Source: Sulfuricella sp.
GTDB lineage: Bacteria; Pseudomonadota; Gammaproteobacteria; Burkholderiales; Sulfuricellaceae
Assembly (NCBI GenBank): GCA_041651995.1
Contig: JBAZID010000001.1
Location: 868,001-932,000 of the forward strand
Length of the DNA stretch: 64,000 nucleotides
Reading direction: 5' to 3'
The notes beneath the pieces are model-generated. The model saw only the letters and a list, made by a program, of their open reading frames with translations, did not search any database and had not been told where the DNA came from. Shown here piece after piece: positions 44,270 through 52,591 of the stretch (positions are counted from its first letter, which is position 1; each line of letters opens with the position of its first letter). A program made the position numbers and the translations under genes.

Positions 44270-44740
44270 TTATTCCCTATGGTAAGGATGCCCCTGAATC
44301 ACCGACATGGCCCGATACAACTGCTCTGCCAGCAACACCCTCACCATGCCATGCGGCAGGGTGAGGCGCGACAGCGACCACAATTTTCCCGCACGCTGGC
44401 GCAAGGCAGGGTGCAGGCCGTCGGCGCCGCCGATAACAAAAGCCACGTCACGACCCTCCTGAAGCCACGACCTCATGCCGGCTGCCAGTTCCAGCGTGCT
44501 CATTTCCATGCCGCGCTCGTCCAGCATGACATGTATCGCCCCCGCTGGCAGCACTGCCTGAATCCGCTCCATTTCGGATTCCTGCATCTGCCCGGCTGTT
44601 TTTCCACCCCCACGCTTCTCCGGCTTGATTTCCAGCAGTTCGATGCGCGCTTCCCGCGGCATGCGCTTGGCGTACTCGGCAAACGCCTCGCTGACCCAGC
44701 CCGGCATTTTGTTGCCGACAGCGAGTATCCATAATTTCAT
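44270..44740 (-). CDS. rlmH: 23S rRNA pseudouridine-1915 N3-methyltransferase
   Basis: 156 residues of SPOUT fold: KLWILAVGNKMPGWV at the start, the SAM-binding knot FVIGGADGLHPALRQRA and SLSRLTLPHGMVRVLLAEQLYRAMSVIQGHPYHRE at the end. It methylates pseudouridine 1915 in helix 69 of 23S rRNA. It usually follows rsfS, as here. Confidence 0.97.
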   Translation of the reverse strand: MKLWILAVGNKMPGWVSEAFAEYAKRMPREARIELLEIKPEKRGGGKTAGQMQESEMERIQAVLPAGAIHVMLDERGMEMSTLELAAGMRSWLQEGRDVAFVIGGADGLHPALRQRAGKLWSLSRLTLPHGMVRVLLAEQLYRAMSVIQGHPYHRE

Positions 44741-44808
44741 GCGGCTTCGCGGTACAGGACGGTCAACCCAGGGATCGTGGCGAAGCGCTGTTTCATGATC
44801 CGGTGCGT

Positions 44809-44824
44809 TGTTTCACGTTAAACA
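44809..44824. other. parS-like site (15/16), between rlmH and rsfS
   Basis: TGTTTCACGTTAAACA has one change from TGTTTCACGTGAAACA (position 11). It overlaps the last codons of rsfS and is the closest match of the four. Confidence 0.6.
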
Positions 44825-45168
44825 GCGGTTTTCGGACCATGGCGCCGTCCTTCGCCCCACAACTGCTCAAGGCTGTAGTGTTCGCGCGTGCTGGGTTGCA
44901 TGATGTGAACCACGACCTGACCCAGGTCCACCAACACCCACTCACCGCTGTCCTCGCCTTCCACGCCCAGCACCACCGCACCCAGCTCCTTGAGCTTTTC
45001 CTGCACGTGACCGGCCAGTGCTCGCGTCTGGCGGTTGGAATCACCGGTGGCGACAATCATGTAGTCCGTCATGCTGGTCAGATGAGAAACTTTGAGTACA
45101 GCGATATCTTTTGCCTTGATGTCTTCCAGCGCCGAAATGACGGCTTGTTTCATTGCTTCCGGTTCCAT
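44818..45168 (-). CDS. rsfS: Ribosomal silencing factor RsfS
   Basis: 116 residues from the ATG at 45168, preceded by AAGGA; upstream in-frame starts (to 45282) lie inside nadD. The domain has ALEDIKAKDIAVLKVSHLTSMTDYMIVATGDSNRQTRAL and the GEDSGEWVLVDLGQVVVHIMQPSTREHYSLEQLW core. It binds ribosomal protein L14 and blocks subunit joining in starvation. The gene is 7 bp after nadD. Confidence 0.96.
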   Translation of the reverse strand: MEPEAMKQAVISALEDIKAKDIAVLKVSHLTSMTDYMIVATGDSNRQTRALAGHVQEKLKELGAVVLGVEGEDSGEWVLVDLGQVVVHIMQPSTREHYSLEQLWGEGRRHGPKTAV

Positions 45169-45175
45169 ATTTTCC

Positions 45176-45841
45176 TTAACGGTAGAGTTGATGCGTCTGA
45201 ATATAATCGAGAACACTTTCCGGGAGCAAATAGCGCGGGCTGCGTCCGGCCATGATTCCGGCACGAATGGCGGTGGCCGCAATAGCCAGGGGCGTAATCG
45301 GCCAACTCATGACCCGGCCACCCGGCAGATCCTGCAAATCGGCAGGATCTGCGCTCATGCGCCGCTCAAGTTCCTCGCGCAGCTGGCTGTCCATCTGCTC
45401 CTGCAGCAGCGCAAAACCGGGGCGTTGCGCGACCACCACATGCGCCAGAGCAAATAGCTCGCGCCAGCGATGCCAGGCTGGCAGACCGAGAAAAGCATCG
45501 GCCCCGAGTAGCAGGCACAAGGGCTGTTCGCTTCCCATTTCCTGGCGCAATTCCGTGAGCGTTTCCACCATGTAGCCGGGTGAATTCCTGCTGACCTCGC
45601 GCTCATCAAGCTCGAAGTGCGGGTTGCCTTCTATGGCCAGACGAACCATCTCCAGCCGCTGCCCGGGCGTGGCGCCGGGCGCCCCACGATGCCACGGCCT
45701 GCCCGCCGGAATGAAACGCACCCCGGATAAGTCCAGCTGCTGCGCCAGCTCCTCGGCGAGGCGCAGGTGACCGAAATGGATCGGATCGAAGGTGCCGCCA
45801 AGAACGCCGAGCGGTAAAACGCCCCCGCTGTTACTCCTCAC
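45176..45841 (-). CDS. nadD: Nicotinate-nucleotide adenylyltransferase
   Basis: 221 residues. The nucleotidyltransferase motif is LGGTFDPIHFGHLRLAEEL. Then RVGADAFLGLPAWHRW-type (LLGADAFLGLPAWHRWREL) and a C-terminal TAIRAGIMAGRSPRYLLPESVLDYI. It makes deamido-NAD. The only start ahead of the conserved sequence is the GTG at 45841, which lies inside a heptanucleotide repeat (GTGAGGG/GTGAGGA) that also provides the ribosome-binding purines. Confidence 0.94.
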   Translation of the reverse strand: MRSNSGGVLPLGVLGGTFDPIHFGHLRLAEELAQQLDLSGVRFIPAGRPWHRGAPGATPGQRLEMVRLAIEGNPHFELDEREVSRNSPGYMVETLTELRQEMGSEQPLCLLLGADAFLGLPAWHRWRELFALAHVVVAQRPGFALLQEQMDSQLREELERRMSADPADLQDLPGGRVMSWPITPLAIAATAIRAGIMAGRSPRYLLPESVLDYIQTHQLYR

Positions 45842-45862
45842 CCCTCACTCCTCACCCCTCAC
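45831..45862. repeat. Heptanucleotide tandem repeat (GTGAGGG/GTGAGGA) at nadD start
   Basis: Four perfect alternating 7-bp units, read on the minus strand as GTGAGGG-GTGAGGA-GTGAGGG-GTGAGGA. The fourth unit's GTG (45841-45839) is the nadD start codon. The same tract lies at 12945-12974. Confidence 0.75.
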
Positions 45863-45866
45863 GGCT

Positions 45867-47123
45867 TCATCCCCTGACATGCCCGTCGCCCAGCACGATG
45901 AATTTCTGCGACGTCAGCCCTTCCAGCCCCACCGGGCCGCGTGCGTGAATCTTGTCGGTGGAAATGCCGATTTCCGCGCCGAGGCCGTATTCGAAGCCGT
46001 CGGCAAAACGGGTGGAAGCATTCACCATCACCGAGCTGGAATCCACTTCGCGCAGGAAGCGCCGTGCCCGGCTGTAATCTTCCGTCACGATGGACTCGGT
46101 ATGCTGCGAGCTGTAGGTGTTGATATGCTCGATTGCCGCATCCAGATCGGCCACCACCCGCACCGAGAGGATAGGCGCCAGGTATTCGGTGTGCCAGTCC
46201 TCCTCGGTCGCTTCCTTCATCGCCGGAATAATGGCGCGGGAAGCGGGACAGCCACGCAGCTCCACGCCCTTGTCCTGGTAAATCCGGCACAGCGGCGGCA
46301 GCACTTCCCCGGCCACGCCTTCCGCCACCAGCAGGGTTTCCATGGTGTTGCAGGTGCCATAGCGGCTGGTCTTGGCGTTATCGGCAATTTTGACCGCCTT
46401 GTCCAGATCGGCCTTGTCGTCGATGTAGACGTGACACACGCCGTGCAGATGCTTGATCACCGGGATGCGCGCCTCGGCGATGAGACGCTCGATCAGCCCC
46501 TTGCCGCCGCGCGGCACGATCACGTCGACGAATTCGCGCATGGTGATGAGCTCACCCACCGCCGCGCGGTCGGTGGTCTCGATCACCTGCACCGCCGTTT
46601 CCGGCAGGCCTGCGGCGGCCAGGCCTTCGCGCACGCAGGCGGCGATGGCCTGGTTGGAATGGATCGCTTCCGAGCCGCCGCGCAGGATCGAGGCGTTGCC
46701 GGATTTCAGGCACAGCCCGGCGGCGTCCGCCGTGACGTTAGGGCGCGCTTCGTAGATGATGCCGATCACCCCCAGCGGCACGCGCATCTTGCCGACCTGG
46801 ATGCCGGAAGGACGATAGTTGAGGCCGCTGATCTCGCCCACCGGATCAGGCAGGGCGGCGATCTGCAGCAGGCCTTCGGCCATGCCCGCCACGCCTTTTT
46901 CCGTCAGCGTCAGGCGGTCGAGCATGGCGGCATCCAGCCCGGCGGCCTTTGCCGCTTGCAGATCCCGGGCATTGGCTTCCACCAGCTTCGCGCTATCGCG
47001 CAGAATCGCGTTTGCCATCACGCTGAGCGCCTTGTTCTTGGCGTTGGTATCGGCTTTGGCCATGGCGCGGGAAGCCGCGCGCGCCTGCTGGCCGAGAGTG
47101 TGCATGTATGCCTTGACGTCCAT
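45867..47123 (-). CDS. proA: Gamma-glutamyl phosphate reductase
   Basis: 418 residues. Aldehyde-dehydrogenase-like: NVTADAAGLCLKSGNASILRGGSEA, VDVIVPRGGKGLIERL and the catalytic Cys in YGTCNTMETLLV. It reduces glutamyl phosphate to the semialdehyde for proline synthesis; proC lies 5 kb away. It is in the middle of the leuS-rng operon. Confidence 0.96.
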   Translation of the reverse strand: MDVKAYMHTLGQQARAASRAMAKADTNAKNKALSVMANAILRDSAKLVEANARDLQAAKAAGLDAAMLDRLTLTEKGVAGMAEGLLQIAALPDPVGEISGLNYRPSGIQVGKMRVPLGVIGIIYEARPNVTADAAGLCLKSGNASILRGGSEAIHSNQAIAACVREGLAAAGLPETAVQVIETTDRAAVGELITMREFVDVIVPRGGKGLIERLIAEARIPVIKHLHGVCHVYIDDKADLDKAVKIADNAKTSRYGTCNTMETLLVAEGVAGEVLPPLCRIYQDKGVELRGCPASRAIIPAMKEATEEDWHTEYLAPILSVRVVADLDAAIEHINTYSSQHTESIVTEDYSRARRFLREVDSSSVMVNASTRFADGFEYGLGAEIGISTDKIHARGPVGLEGLTSQKFIVLGDGHVRG

Positions 47124-47157
47124 ATCCTTGTCCTCTTTCTATCCCGATAACTGCATT

Positions 47158-47244
47158 AAACCACGGAGCACACGGAGAGCACGGAGTTGGCTGATTATTC
47201 TGCCCCACGGACTTTCTCCGTGTACTCCGTGCCCTCCGTGGTTG
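47158..47244. repeat. Dispersed palindromic repeat, CCACGGAG family (copy 4)
   Basis: The left arm (47158-47187) has CCACGGAG-CACACGGAG-AGCACGGAG. The right arm (47214-47244) is its inverse and ends CCTCCGTGGTT. It separates proA from holA. Confidence 0.8.
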
Positions 47245-47251
47245 ACCGCTT

Positions 47252-48256
47252 TTATACCTTGGCCATGGTCAGGCCGAGCTGCAACAGTTCATCCCACACG
47301 TCGCCCCTGGCCAGGCCCTTGATCATGCGGTCAATGCCTGCCGCCTGTTTCAGGCCCTGCAGCAGGCGCGCTTCCGGGGTGCGTTTCAGCGCCTGTTCCA
47401 CCAGGCGCTGGCGCGTCTCCCAGATCCAGGCATCGCGCATCAGCTGCGGCAGGCTGCCGCCACGGCGCATGCCGCCGCGCAGCTTGGCCAGGGTGCGGAT
47501 CTCGCGCGTCAGCGCCCACAGGATCAGCACCGGGTCTTCACCTTCCCCGCGCAACACCTCAAGAATGCGGCACACGCGTGCAGCATCGCCAGCCAGCAGG
47601 GCGTCGCCCAGCTTGAACACATCGAAGCGCGCCACGTCCGCCACCGCACCCCGGACCTGCTCCAGGGACAGCAAGCCGGCGGGAAACAGCAACGCCAGCT
47701 TCTGTACTTCCTGAAAAGCCGCCAGCAGGTTGCCCTCCACCTGGTCGGCAAGGAACTGCAGCACCAGCGGCTCGGCGCGCTGGTTCTGGCGCGCCAGGCG
47801 CGCCCCGATCCAGGCCGGCAGCTGGGCGCGCTCGACCGGGAAGAAGGGCAGCACCACGCCGGCCTGCTCCATGGACTTGAACCATTTTCCCGCCTGGGCG
47901 GCCTTGTCGAGCTTGGGGCAGATTACCAGGGTCACGGTATCCGGCGGCAGGCGGGCACAATATTCCTGCAGCGCCTGGCTGCCGTCATTGCCCGGCTTGC
48001 CGGAAGGAATGCGCACTTCCACCAGGCGGCGCGATGAGAACAGCGACAGGGTATTGCCGCTGGTAAGCAGGTTCTGCCAGTTGAAACCGCGCTCCACGGT
48101 GAACACTTCCCGCTCGGCACAACCCTCCTGACGCGCTCGGCTGCGGATTGCGCCGGCCGCTTCCTGGATCAGCAATGCTTCGTCGCCAAAAAGCAGGTAC
48201 AGCGGCTGCAACCCTTTCTGTAAATGCTGATCCAGCTGTTCCGGCTTAATCCGCAT
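47252..48256 (-). CDS. holA: DNA polymerase III delta subunit
   Basis: 334 residues. HolA pattern: MRIKPEQLDQHLQKGLQPLYLLFGDEALLIQEAAGAIR, then LVEVRIPSGKPG and EGNLLAAFQEVQKLALLFP. Clamp-loader subunit that opens the beta clamp. It follows lptE, a common order in proteobacteria (leuS-lptE-holA). Confidence 0.95.
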   Translation of the reverse strand: MRIKPEQLDQHLQKGLQPLYLLFGDEALLIQEAAGAIRSRARQEGCAEREVFTVERGFNWQNLLTSGNTLSLFSSRRLVEVRIPSGKPGNDGSQALQEYCARLPPDTVTLVICPKLDKAAQAGKWFKSMEQAGVVLPFFPVERAQLPAWIGARLARQNQRAEPLVLQFLADQVEGNLLAAFQEVQKLALLFPAGLLSLEQVRGAVADVARFDVFKLGDALLAGDAARVCRILEVLRGEGEDPVLILWALTREIRTLAKLRGGMRRGGSLPQLMRDAWIWETRQRLVEQALKRTPEARLLQGLKQAAGIDRMIKGLARGDVWDELLQLGLTMAKV

Positions 48257-48269
48257 CGGCCAGGGTCCG

Positions 48270-48746
48270 TTACTTTTTCAGCACACTGAGGCGTCTGATG
48301 ATCTGCTGCACTGCGTCACTCTGCATTTCGCGGTACAACAGGGCCTCTTCCTGTTCTTTGGCCAGCACCTGGGCATCGCTGAAAGACAAAACACGCTTCA
48401 GCTCCAGCTGCTGGGCCGGCATCAGATCAGTGCCCTTGCCGTCATGCAGGCGGAAGGACAAGCGGTAGTAGAGATCAAATTCGCCCACCCGGCCGCCACC
48501 CGTAAGGGACAGAATGCGTTTCTCGCGGCTCTCGCCCAGAATGACCAATATGGCCTGGGCCTCGCCCGGCGTTTGCGCTACGTGCACATTCGTGCCATGA
48601 CGCAGGTAGCGCTGCAGGTCCGGCCCCAACTGGTTGCTGCCGCCTTGCACATAAATAGTCTCGAACGGGAGCTGGGCCGGCCCGCGCAAGTGAAAGCCGC
48701 ATGCGCCCAACATCAACACCAGGGACAGGAGCAGAAGTTTTTTCAT
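48270..48746 (-). CDS. lptE: LPS-assembly lipoprotein LptE
   Basis: 158 residues with a lipoprotein signal, LLLLSLVLMLGACGFHLRG (Cys16), and the LptE start GFHLRG-x-x-LPF. It plugs the LptD barrel in the outer membrane for lipopolysaccharide export. It starts just 3 bp after the leuS stop. Confidence 0.94.
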   Translation of the reverse strand: MKKLLLLSLVLMLGACGFHLRGPAQLPFETIYVQGGSNQLGPDLQRYLRHGTNVHVAQTPGEAQAILVILGESREKRILSLTGGGRVGEFDLYYRLSFRLHDGKGTDLMPAQQLELKRVLSFSDAQVLAKEQEEALLYREMQSDAVQQIIRRLSVLKK

Positions 48747-48749
48747 GGG

Positions 48750-51488
48750 TTAAACTACCACGTTAATCAGGCGGCCCGGCACGACAACCACTTTCTTTAT
48801 CGCCTGACCTTCAATGAATTTGAGCACACCCGGGTTGGCAAGCGCTAACTTCTCTATTTCGTCCTTGCTGGCCGATTTTGCCACGGTCATGCTGCCGCGC
48901 AACTTGCCATTGACCTGCAGCATCAGCTCGATTTCATCCTGCACCAGCGCACTTTCATCCACCTTGGGCCATGGGGCGTCCAGAATATCGCTCCCAGGCT
49001 TCAACTCTGTCCAGAGGGCATGACTGATGTGCGGCACGATAGGGGCGAGCAGCAGCACCACCGCTTCAAGCGCTTCCTGCATCACCGCTCGCCCGGCCGG
49101 GCTGTGGTCATTGCTCTTGCCGAGCGCATTCATCAGCTCCATCACGGCCGCAATAGCCGTGTTGAACTGCTGCCGCCGGGCGTAGTCATCGCTCACTTTC
49201 TGTATGGTGCTGTGGAGCTGGAGGCGCAGCGATTTAAGATCGGGGCTCAAATCAGCACTGCCGGTCGATGCCACACCCTGCTGAACGTGCTCTGCAACCG
49301 CCTTCCATACCCGCTTGAGGAAGCGGAAAGCGCCTTCCACTCCGGCATCCGACCATTCCAGCTGCTGATCCGGCGGCGCGGCGAACATCATGAACAGGCG
49401 CGCGGTATCCGCACCATAAATATCGATCAGGGCCTGCGGGTCGATGCCGTTGTTCTTGGATTTGGACATCTTTTCCGTGCCGCCAATCACCACCGGCTGG
49501 CCGTCGGCTTTCAGGGTGGCGCTGACCGGGCGGCCCTTGTCATCCAGTTGCAGGTCTACCTCGGCAGGATTGAGGTACTGCTTCTTGCCTTCTCCAATCT
49601 CGCGGAAGAAGGTCGGCGCCACCACCATGCCCTGGGTCAGCAGCTTGGTGAACGGTTCATTGCATTCCACCAGGCCGACATCGCGCATCAGCTTGTTGAA
49701 AAAACGCGCATACAGCAGGTGCAGGATGGCATGCTCGATGCCGCCGATGTACTGATCCACCGGCAACCAGTATTTGGCCCGTTCATCAACCATGGCCTGG
49801 TCGTTGTCCGGATTGGCGTAGCGGGCGTAGTACCAGGACGATTCGACAAAAGTGTCCATGGTGTCGGTCTCGCGCTCGGCAGAACCACCACACTTCGGGC
49901 AGGTAGTCTGGTAAAACTCCGGCATTTTCTTGATCGGCGAACCGATTCCGATCTTCACATCCTCCGGCAATACCACCGGCAGGTCTTTTTCCGGCACCGG
50001 CACGTCGCCGCAGGAAGGGCAATGGATGATAGGGATCGGGCAGCCCCAGTAGCGCTGGCGCGAAATACCCCAGTCGCGCAGGCGGAACTGGGTGCGCTTT
50101 CCGCCCAGGCCCTTGGCCTGGAGGTCATCGGTGATGGCATCGAAGGCGGCCTGAAATGCCAGGCCGTTATATTTTCCCGAACAGACCAGCGCCCCGTGTT
50201 CCACATAAGGCGACTCCCGCTCCATCTGCATGGCAAACGCGTTGACCGCCTCGGTTATGTCTGCCGTGGACGCTGTCAGATCCGCCAGAATCTCGCTCAG
50301 GTAATGCAGCATCCCCAGGTGATTGATCGCCAGTTGATTGATGCTGACGCCCTGAGCTTCGAGCAGGTGAAGTAATTTTTCCCACTTTGCCAGTAATTCG
50401 CTGCTTGCAATCACGTGCTTGACCGGCAGGTCATACTTCATGGCAAACGCAAAATCCCGTTCGTCATGCGCCGGCACGGCCATGACCGCGCCCTCGCCAT
50501 AACCCATCAGCACATAGTTGGCCACCCACACCGGCAATTTCTCGCCGCTCAGCGGGTGTATGACAAAACGGCCGGTGGGCATGCCTTTCTTGTCCATTGT
50601 CGCAAGGTCAGCCTCCGCAACACTGCCCTGTTTGCATTCCTCGATAAAGTGGGTGAGATCGAGATTTCCCATGGCGGCATCCGTGGCCAGCGGATGCTCG
50701 GCCGCCACCGCCACGTAAGTTGCCCCCATGAGGGTGTCCGGACGAGTGGTATAGACGCTCAGGGCGCCTTCACCTTCGGCATAGGGAAAATGCACTTCGG
50801 CGCCAAAACTCTTGCCGATCCAGTTCTTCTGCATGGTGCGTACCTGCTCGGGCCAGCCCGGCAAGTTGTCCAGCTCGCTCAGAAGTTCATCCGCATAAGC
50901 GGTGATCTTCATGAAATACATCGGAATTTCGCGTTTTTCCACCAGCGCGCCTGAACGCCAGCCGCGGCCGTCGATTACCTGCTCATTGGCGAGCACGGTA
51001 TGGTCCACCGGATCCCAGTTCACCGTGGCCAGTTTTTTGTAGATCAGCCCTTTCTCGAACAGCCGGGTGAACAGCCACTGCTCCCAGCGATAATAGTCCG
51101 GCTTGCAGGTGGCCAGTTCGCGCGACCAGTCGATGGCCAGCCCAAGCGACTGGAGCTGACCACGCATGTAGTCGATGTTGGAATAGGTCCAGGCGGCAGG
51201 CGCCACATTATTGGCGATGGCTGCATTTTCGGCAGGCAGGCCGAAAGCATCCCATCCCATCGGTTGCAGCACGTTATAGCCCTGAAAACGGTGAAAGCGG
51301 GAAAGCACGTCGCCAATAGTGTAATTGCGCACGTGCCCCATGTGCAGCTTGCCCGAGGGGTAAGGAAACATGGACAGACAGTAATACTTGGGCTTGCCCG
51401 GAACTTCTTTCGCGCGGAACGCCTGAATCGAGTTCCAGTGCTGTTGCGCCTGATTTTCCACCGCGCCAGGGTTATAGAGGTTTTCCAT
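48750..51488 (-). CDS. leuS: Leucyl-tRNA synthetase (with an extra segment in the editing region)
   Basis: 912 residues, about 45-50 more than E. coli LeuS. HIGH motif in FPYPSGKLHMGHVRNY; KMSKS in GGTEKMSKSKNNGID; paired CPSC and CPKC in the zinc region; RLRDWGISRQRYWGCPIP and VNGKLRG near the C-terminus. Between FAMKYDLPVKHVI and YVEHGALVCSGKYNGL (residues ~358-420) lies an inserted helical stretch (SSELLAKWEKLLHLLEAQG … ITEAVNAFAMQMERES) with no counterpart in the usual enzyme. All catalytic motifs are intact. First gene of the operon. Confidence 0.96.
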   Translation of the reverse strand: MENLYNPGAVENQAQQHWNSIQAFRAKEVPGKPKYYCLSMFPYPSGKLHMGHVRNYTIGDVLSRFHRFQGYNVLQPMGWDAFGLPAENAAIANNVAPAAWTYSNIDYMRGQLQSLGLAIDWSRELATCKPDYYRWEQWLFTRLFEKGLIYKKLATVNWDPVDHTVLANEQVIDGRGWRSGALVEKREIPMYFMKITAYADELLSELDNLPGWPEQVRTMQKNWIGKSFGAEVHFPYAEGEGALSVYTTRPDTLMGATYVAVAAEHPLATDAAMGNLDLTHFIEECKQGSVAEADLATMDKKGMPTGRFVIHPLSGEKLPVWVANYVLMGYGEGAVMAVPAHDERDFAFAMKYDLPVKHVIASSELLAKWEKLLHLLEAQGVSINQLAINHLGMLHYLSEILADLTASTADITEAVNAFAMQMERESPYVEHGALVCSGKYNGLAFQAAFDAITDDLQAKGLGGKRTQFRLRDWGISRQRYWGCPIPIIHCPSCGDVPVPEKDLPVVLPEDVKIGIGSPIKKMPEFYQTTCPKCGGSAERETDTMDTFVESSWYYARYANPDNDQAMVDERAKYWLPVDQYIGGIEHAILHLLYARFFNKLMRDVGLVECNEPFTKLLTQGMVVAPTFFREIGEGKKQYLNPAEVDLQLDDKGRPVSATLKADGQPVVIGGTEKMSKSKNNGIDPQALIDIYGADTARLFMMFAAPPDQQLEWSDAGVEGAFRFLKRVWKAVAEHVQQGVASTGSADLSPDLKSLRLQLHSTIQKVSDDYARRQQFNTAIAAVMELMNALGKSNDHSPAGRAVMQEALEAVVLLLAPIVPHISHALWTELKPGSDILDAPWPKVDESALVQDEIELMLQVNGKLRGSMTVAKSASKDEIEKLALANPGVLKFIEGQAIKKVVVVPGRLINVVV

Positions 51489-51522
51489 GATTCTTGAATT
51501 AATTTAGATAGAAAAGTCGATG

Positions 51523-51528
51523 ATTATA
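51523..51528 (-). promoter_or_regulatory. Possible -10 box for leuS
   Basis: TATAAT on the minus strand, 35-40 bp upstream of the leuS start. I could not identify a good -35 hexamer at 16-18 bp. Confidence 0.3.
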
Positions 51529-51563
51529 CGCTGAAACCAGGTGCCCCATGCCCCCGCCAGCTA

Positions 51564-51593
51564 GTGACAAAACAGCCCCTTCGCGATTATACT
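51564..51593 (+). promoter_or_regulatory. Likely sigma-70 promoter of phosphoribulokinase gene
   Basis: GTGACA (51564-51569), an 18-bp spacer, and TATACT (51588-51593), 38 bp ahead of the ATG. No obvious CbbR (LysR) site was recognised. Confidence 0.45.
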
Positions 51594-51630
51594 GAAACAT
51601 TCGTGTCATTTATTTTCGGGGATCCCAACC

Positions 51631-52521
51631 ATGTCAATGAAACACCCAGTCGTCGCTGTTACAGGCTCTTCCGGCGCCGGCACTACCACCGTCAAAGTCG
51701 CTTTCCAGCACATTTTCGATCGCGAGAACATCACCGCTGCGGTAATCGAAGGCGACAGCATGCACTCCCTCGGCCGGGTGGAATTCAAGGAAGCCTCGAA
51801 AAAAGCGGAAGAAGCCGGCAACAATTTCTTCAGCCACTTTGGCCCGGAAGCGAACCACTTTGCGAAAATCGCAGATACCTTCAAAACCTACGGTGAAACC
51901 GGCACCGGCCAGAAGCGCTACTACATTCACTCCGACGCTGAAGCAGCGGATCTGAACGCGCGCCTCGGCACCAACCTGAAGGCGGGCGAGTTTACGCCCT
52001 GGGAAGGCATCCCGTCCGGCAGCGACCTGCTGTTCTACGAAGGCCTGCATGGCCTGGTCAAGGACGGCGATATCGATGCTTCGAAACATGTCGACCTGGG
52101 GGTGGGCGTGGTGCCCATCGTCAACCTGGAGTGGATCCAGAAAATTCATCGCGACGGCAAGGAGCGCGGCTACTCTGCCGAAGCCACCGTGCATACCATC
52201 CTGCGCCGCATGCCTGACTACGTGAACTACATCACGCCGCAGTTCTCCCAGACCCACGTCAACTTCCAGCGCGTGCCGACGGTGGACACCTCCAACCCGT
52301 TCATCGCCCGCGACATTCCGACGCCTGACGAAAGCTTCGTGGTGATCCGTTTCAGTGACCCCAAGGGCATTGATTTCCCTTATTACCTCAACATGATCCA
52401 CGACTCCTTCATGTCGCGCCGCAACACCATCGTGGTTCCCGGCGGCAAGATGGGTTTTGCCATGGAAGTTATTCTGGCACCGATGATTCACAACCTGATC
52501 GAGAACAAGAAGAAAGCCTGA
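51631..52521 (+). CDS. prkB: Phosphoribulokinase
   Basis: 296 residues, the proteobacterial (class I) type. P-loop AVTGSSGAGTTTVK at the start, then AVIEGDSMHSLGR, GQKRYYIHSDAEAA, LLFYEGLHGLV (Walker B) and NFQRVPTVDTSNPF. It phosphorylates ribulose 5-phosphate to ribulose 1,5-bisphosphate, the Calvin-cycle committing step. It is not in a cbb operon here: Rubisco genes are not present in the window. A strong terminator follows it, so it is a single-gene transcript. Confidence 0.95.
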   Translation: MSMKHPVVAVTGSSGAGTTTVKVAFQHIFDRENITAAVIEGDSMHSLGRVEFKEASKKAEEAGNNFFSHFGPEANHFAKIADTFKTYGETGTGQKRYYIHSDAEAADLNARLGTNLKAGEFTPWEGIPSGSDLLFYEGLHGLVKDGDIDASKHVDLGVGVVPIVNLEWIQKIHRDGKERGYSAEATVHTILRRMPDYVNYITPQFSQTHVNFQRVPTVDTSNPFIARDIPTPDESFVVIRFSDPKGIDFPYYLNMIHDSFMSRRNTIVVPGGKMGFAMEVILAPMIHNLIENKKKA

Positions 52522-52541
52522 TCCGGCTTGTTCTGAAAACC

Positions 52542-52568
52542 AAAAGGCCGGTTTATGCCGGCCTTTTT
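52542..52568 (+). terminator. Rho-independent terminator after phosphoribulokinase
   Basis: AAAGGCCGG (52543-52551), a 6-nt loop, CCGGCCTTT and a T run to 52568. The A run ahead of it makes it potentially bidirectional. Confidence 0.9.
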
Positions 52569-52591
52569 CATTGGTTAAGGGCTCGTTATTA

